Both the position numbers and the translations under genes were made by a program. Positions 59,987-64,000 of a stretch of 64,000 bases of DNA are shown here, one piece after another; positions within the stretch are counted from its first letter, which is position 1; every line of letters starts with the position of its first letter. The notes under the pieces were generated by a model. The model saw only the letters and a program-made list of their open reading frames with translations. It was not told the DNA's origin and did not search any database. The stretch lies in assembly GCF_034190915.1 (NCBI RefSeq), contig NW_026947493.1, positions 43,642,501 through 43,706,500 of the forward strand, given 5' to 3'. The stretch is from Cavia porcellus. Taxonomy: Eukaryota; Chordata; Mammalia; Rodentia; Caviidae.

Positions 59987-60066
59987 TTACAATAGTCCCC
60001 TTTTTATCCACGGGAGACATATCCTAAGACCTGTATAGATGTCTAAAATCTTCAAGAGGACTGATT

Positions 60067-60068
<2 letters not shown>

Positions 60069-60101
<33 letters not shown>

Positions 60102-60123
60102 GATATATATATAATATATATAT
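60069..60123. repeat. (TA)n(CA)n(TA)n microsatellite
   Basis: TATATATA, then ACACACAC (about 10 units), then ATATATAT sequence; compound dinucleotide repeat. Confidence 0.9.
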
Positions 60124-60851
60124 GTTGTAATTTTTGTTCTTGTACATACATATCTATAATATTTAATTTGTAAATTAGGACGAGTAAGAGATCAAAAATA
60201 GTATTTAACAACCACAGCAACCTTAGCATATGATTTTTTTTTCTTATTGAAATTTTCTTTCACCTTTTCATTTACAGGAAGCATTTTATGGCTTCTCTTT
60301 GGCCTATCCCACTTGCTGAACACTGCCCTTACACTTTGGGGCCATTATTAAATAAAGTATTTTTTCCTTGAACACAAACACTTCAATACCATGACAGTTT
60401 ACCTCACAACTAAGGTTTCTAGTGAGTAATAAGTAGGTAGCATATACAGCTTGGGTACACTGGAAAAAGGGACAATTCATATCCCATGTAAGATGGAGAG
60501 GGAAGTTGTGAGACTTTATCACACTCCTTAAATCACTGAGCAATTTAAAATTTACAATTTCTGGGATTTTCCATTAACAGTTTTAGACTGCATTTGACAA
60601 GAGATGATCAAAATGACAGGTAAGTAAAGGTAAAGTAAAATCACAGGTAAAGGGGACACTACTATATTTTATTAAAGAAATGTAAAAACTAAAACATATT
60701 CTTGTCTTGATACAAAGTATTTCAATGTTGTTTAGGTAATTATTTAAAGCAAATAAAAGTATGAAGTGCAATAATAAACAACATATTTCAATACTGAAAC
60801 CACGTAATGTTAAAAGTGTGACATTAAGTATAATTGACCCAAAAACACAGT

Positions 60852-60958
60852 GTAGGGCTAAGGATTTAGCTCAGTGGTATAAGCATCTGCCTGGCAAGCG
60901 CAAGGTTGAAAGTTCGATGATGGATCCCGGGCACCAAAACAAACAAACAGAAAACACT
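60852..60958 (+). repeat. ID SINE
   Basis: AGGGCTAAGGATTTAGCTCAG, GTGGTATAAGCATCTGCCTGG, AAAGTTCGATGATGGATCCCG and an (AAAC) tail; flanked by AAAAACACAG (60840-60849 and about 60961-60970). Fairly young. Confidence 0.9.
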
Positions 60959-61205
60959 ATAAAAACACAGTTTATAGTTTGTACTTATTAAGACTTCTTT
61001 TTTTTAGTTACAGTGCTTTGTAATCACTGGAGGTTTGTTCACACTTCATGAGGAATAGTTTGTCCTTATCTTAGTTATGGAAACTCAAAACTCTTAAGTT
61101 TTTCCTCCAACTGAGAGTAAACATCAAACAGATAAACAACTCAACCATCTTGAAACATACTGGCTATATTGCTGGTATAACCAAATTTGAAAATTTAACT
61201 AATTT

Positions 61206-61302
61206 CAGGTAGAACTGATGGCACATGCCTATAATCCCAGCTACTTGAGGCCAGCCTGAGCAATATAATCAAATACTACCTCAAAAACAAAACCAAATCC
61301 TA
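61206..61302 (+). repeat. B1 SINE with central deletion
   Basis: GATGGCACATGCCTATAATCCC, then directly CTTGAGGCCAGCCTGAGCAA and ACTACCTCAAAAAC; the middle part is missing. Confidence 0.75.
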
Positions 61303-61352
61303 AATTAGGAATAATTTCTTAAGGTGCTGCTTTGGAAGGAAGGGTATTTATG

Positions 61353-61432
61353 AGGGTGGGGTTCAAGACCAAACTCAGGGTCTTGTGCTTTTGCTAGGCA
61401 GGGGTGACACCACTGAACTATACCCCTGGCCC
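61353..61432 (-). repeat. ID SINE, diverged
   Basis: CAAACTCAGGGTCTTGTGC, GCTAGGCAGGGGTGACACC, CTGAACTATACCCCTGGCCC: reverse of an ID unit. Confidence 0.8.
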
Positions 61433-61592
61433 TAAACTGGGAATTTTTTAAAGCTAGTTGCAGTATTCGAATCACAAAGAATGCTTTTAACAGTTAAATG
61501 AAAAAACATGTCATGAAACTAATGTCATTGCAACTAGCTCCCAAAATACCGTTTTTCTTAAAATGATGAAGAATTTTAAGAATTATAACTCA

Positions 61593-61784
<192 letters not shown>

Positions 61785-61813
61785 TTAAATCTGAAAAATT
61801 TTAAAGTTCTTAC

Positions 61814-61953
61814 CTGAACATTACTCATACCAAGTTCTTGACTGCCCCTTCCTTGAGCAATTTTTGACAAATCATTTACTAGTCTTTCAAATATATTTGC
61901 AGCATTTAAGTCACAGTCATAGTTTACATAAATATCCACTACACTCTGCGCAT
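61814..61953 (-). CDS. ARFGEF1: ARFGEF1 exon (residues 558-604), HUS box
   Basis: 140 bp, completing Asp558, [40 protein letters not shown] and GMSNVQ with GTAAGA. NYDCD at residues 568-572 is the HUS box, the most conserved motif outside Sec7, known to contact the DCB domain. The [11 protein letters not shown] end distinguishes BIG1 from BIG2. Ser561 replaces Cys as I recall it in human. Confidence 0.97.
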
Positions 61954-62037
61954 CTGTAACAACAGTAATTTTAACAAAATGTGAATATACAAATGCATTT
62001 AACCTTTTAAATAATTCATAAAAAGAGGATAATTTTA

Positions 62038-62163
<126 letters not shown>

Positions 62164-62750
62164 TTAAAATATTGCTTAGAATTCAGATGCATGATTAGTT
62201 TTTAAATATCTCAAAGCTATAGAACAGAGATCAGTACCCAGGCTCCTCTAGAGTTCATGTATACCTGAATTCTATCGGTAAAATCTCAGGACTAAAACAA
62301 CTTGGATGGGTGACTTAATCTTGTCTTGTAATATCAGCCTTGTGCTTTACCTTGTTATGTTTTATTTGCCTTCACACAGCTGCTACAAATAAAATATACA
62401 AAGATCTGGAGGTCCTCAGGGCAGTAATTGCTTGAATGAAATATAATGCAGTTTCTTTTATCTTCATGAAGTTTCTATATCTCTTTAGTTTCTATATCTC
62501 TTTAAAGGACATAAACTATACTCTGTTCAACAGTTATATTTTTCAGACATTCTGGACTTCAGAACAGTCCTAACTCTTCCTAGATTTTAATGTAACTGAT
62601 ACGCTAAACAAAAATGATCTTATATGTTGTTAATCGTTACAACAGAGAAGATCTTTATTGCCTGAAAACTACACAGAAGCTGTTTCTCACTTTTCTTTAT
62701 ACCAAGAAGTTATCAAGCATAAAAACAGTAAACTTAATGGAATAAGATTC

Positions 62751-62816
62751 AATTTAATGGCTAAGAATTTTCAGATTCAAATGAATTTAATGGCTAAGAA
62801 TTTTCAGATTCAAATG
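62751..62816. repeat. 33-bp perfect tandem duplication
   Basis: A unit starting AATTTAATGGCTAAGAATTT and ending CAGATTCAAATG occurs twice back to back (62751-62783 and 62784-62816) without a mismatch, so it is recent. Confidence 0.95.
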
Positions 62817-63011
62817 CATTTTGGAAAGGTGTGATCTAAAAAGGGATAACTAACAAAACAACACACTAGCATATATATTATGATTACAGAAACAGTAACA
62901 TTTTCAAGATGACTGACATCATCTTTCCAAGGGTTAGGTATCCTTGCAATGTGCTTTTCTTTCACAAAACTCAATACATTTGTAGTTACTTACTTACTTG
63001 CTGTTTTTAAT

Positions 63012-63045
63012 CACTGAGAAAGCTCTGAGAGGTTCACCATCACTG
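63012..63045 (+). mobile_element. hAT-like terminal fragment
   Basis: GAAAGCTCTGAGAGGTTCACCATCACTG corresponds to one end of the element at 8677-8754 (GAAAGCTCTG...CACCATCACTG on its minus strand). The following ACCTATGT could be one half of a duplication; no matching opposite end was found. Confidence 0.5.
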
Positions 63046-63087
63046 ACCTATGTATTTTAAGCTCTATACAGATAGGGACCAGGTCTG

Positions 63088-63227
63088 TCTTTCCTTTTGT
63101 TTTTTTAGACAGGATCTCACTATATGATCTAGGATAGCATGGGATTCATTATGCATCCCAGGCTAGCTTCAGACTTACAATTCTCCTGCCTCAATTGCCC
63201 AAGTGATATATGCCATCACTTCTGGCT
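63088..63227 (-). repeat. B1 SINE
   Basis: TTTTTTTAGACAGGATCTCAC, two blocks GGATAGCATGGGATTC and GGCTAGCTTCAGACTT, TCCTGCCTCAATTGCCCAAG; diverged, reversed. Confidence 0.8.
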
Positions 63228-63912
63228 CAGGGTCCAGGCTTTTTTCCCTAAGCATTAGGTCTGCACATGGTGCATAAGCAGGCATTCAATAAATATTTAT
63301 AGCCATCTGGTCACATTTCCCAAACAATACATCAAGTCACCCCAGAATGCAGCAACAAACTCACAGAAGTGCCATGAAAATTCGTGAGGAAAAATTCAGC
63401 AGAAAATACATCTGCTGCATATCTTGAAAGAATATTCGTAGTTCTAATTAGATCATCCTACCATCCTTTCAGTGAGATCATTATCTTTACAAGCCTGGGT
63501 CTTGTTAAACTGCTATGATAAAAGGACATGTATACAAAAGACAATGAAGAACAGCAATGCAGGAGGTACTGTCCAATCTGATTCAAAGGCCTAAGCATTT
63601 GTACAGTGTCCAAGAGGAACTGCAACTCTGCAGTAATGAATTGTGGCTAAGAATAAAAAACATTTTTCTTTTAATTTATATGTACTATTTTTAAAAATGG
63701 ACACTAACTTAAGAAAGATATTAAATTGTTAAATTCTAACTGCTTAATAAATGAAACTTATTTCATCCTATGTACATCATGAAAAGATTAGAGACCCTGA
63801 CAGTGTCATGAATCACACGTGTGTTTAAACTTTGTATGTTTGTGTGTTGTAGGGGAAATTATAGATTGAACAGAGAAATTCATGAATGCCTGGCAAGTAA
63901 GCCACATCTCTA
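63228..63912. other. Intron, no assigned element
   Basis: Unique-looking; TTCAATAAATATTTATAG near 63290 might be a MIR 3' end. Confidence 0.35.
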
Positions 63913-63914
63913 TC

Positions 63915-64000
63915 CCTTTTTTATTTTATTTCACTTTGACACAGGATGTTCCTAAGCTGCCCATGATGGCCTCAAATTTGTAACCCTCCTGCCTCAGTCT
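63915..64000 (-). repeat. B1 SINE, cut by the window end
   Basis: TTTTATTTCACTTTGACACAGG, GCTGCCCATGATGGCCTCAAA, CCTCCTGCCTCAGTCT: reverse B1, incomplete. Confidence 0.75.

Overview
This window is mammalian nuclear DNA holding the 3' two-thirds of one multi-exon gene on the minus strand, ARFGEF1 (BIG1, the brefeldin A-inhibited guanine-nucleotide exchange factor for ARF GTPases). I placed 29 coding exons by reading splice sites (all GT-AG) and reading frame. Joined, they give 1325 codons plus a stop, matching human residues 525-1849 with no net length change. Four landmarks fall where the human literature puts them: the catalytic Glu793, the KKPK motif at 711-714, the protein kinase A site Ser883 and the stop after residue 1849. 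Exons encoding residues 1-524, the 5' UTR and the promoter lie beyond position 64000. The 3' UTR ends near 1385-1395, and 1-1380 is intergenic; the human neighbour there would be CSPP1, which I cannot see.

The interspersed repeats identify a rodent. There are several ID SINEs (tRNA-Ala-like, related to BC1), many B1 SINEs including copies with the internal duplication, and B1-ID composites. I saw no B2, which argues against mouse, rat or hamster; a castorimorph (beaver, kangaroo rat) or another non-murid rodent fits, but I cannot decide the species.

Layout from low to high coordinates, which is from 3' to 5' in the gene: 3' UTR and last exon (1385-2825); five exons for the C-terminal HDS region (4148-12759); a 9.1 kb intron (12760-21857) filled with nested retroelements; a dense exon cluster (21858-31137) for the middle and late HDS region; exons at 37719-42545; a 6.9 kb intron (42546-49451) that contains a young LINE-like element; the Sec7 catalytic exons (54918-56446) with their flank at 51768-51939; and the linker and HUS exons (59757-62142).

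The most notable non-gene object is at 45457-48676, on the same strand as ARFGEF1. It is a complete retroelement with a GC-rich 5' UTR carrying YY1- and ETS-like sites, an intact 337-codon L1-type ORF1, no ORF2, a 1.4 kb 3' region and a 16-bp target-site duplication. This is the structure of a HAL1 ('half-L1') element. Three shorter copies of the same 3' region lie in the window, each with its own 15-bp duplication, and two of the four copies carry extra 3' sequence that looks like 3' transduction. Other items include a small hAT-type element with an 8-bp duplication, a long palindromic element, a tail-only insertion and several ancient MIR, MaLR and L1 remains.
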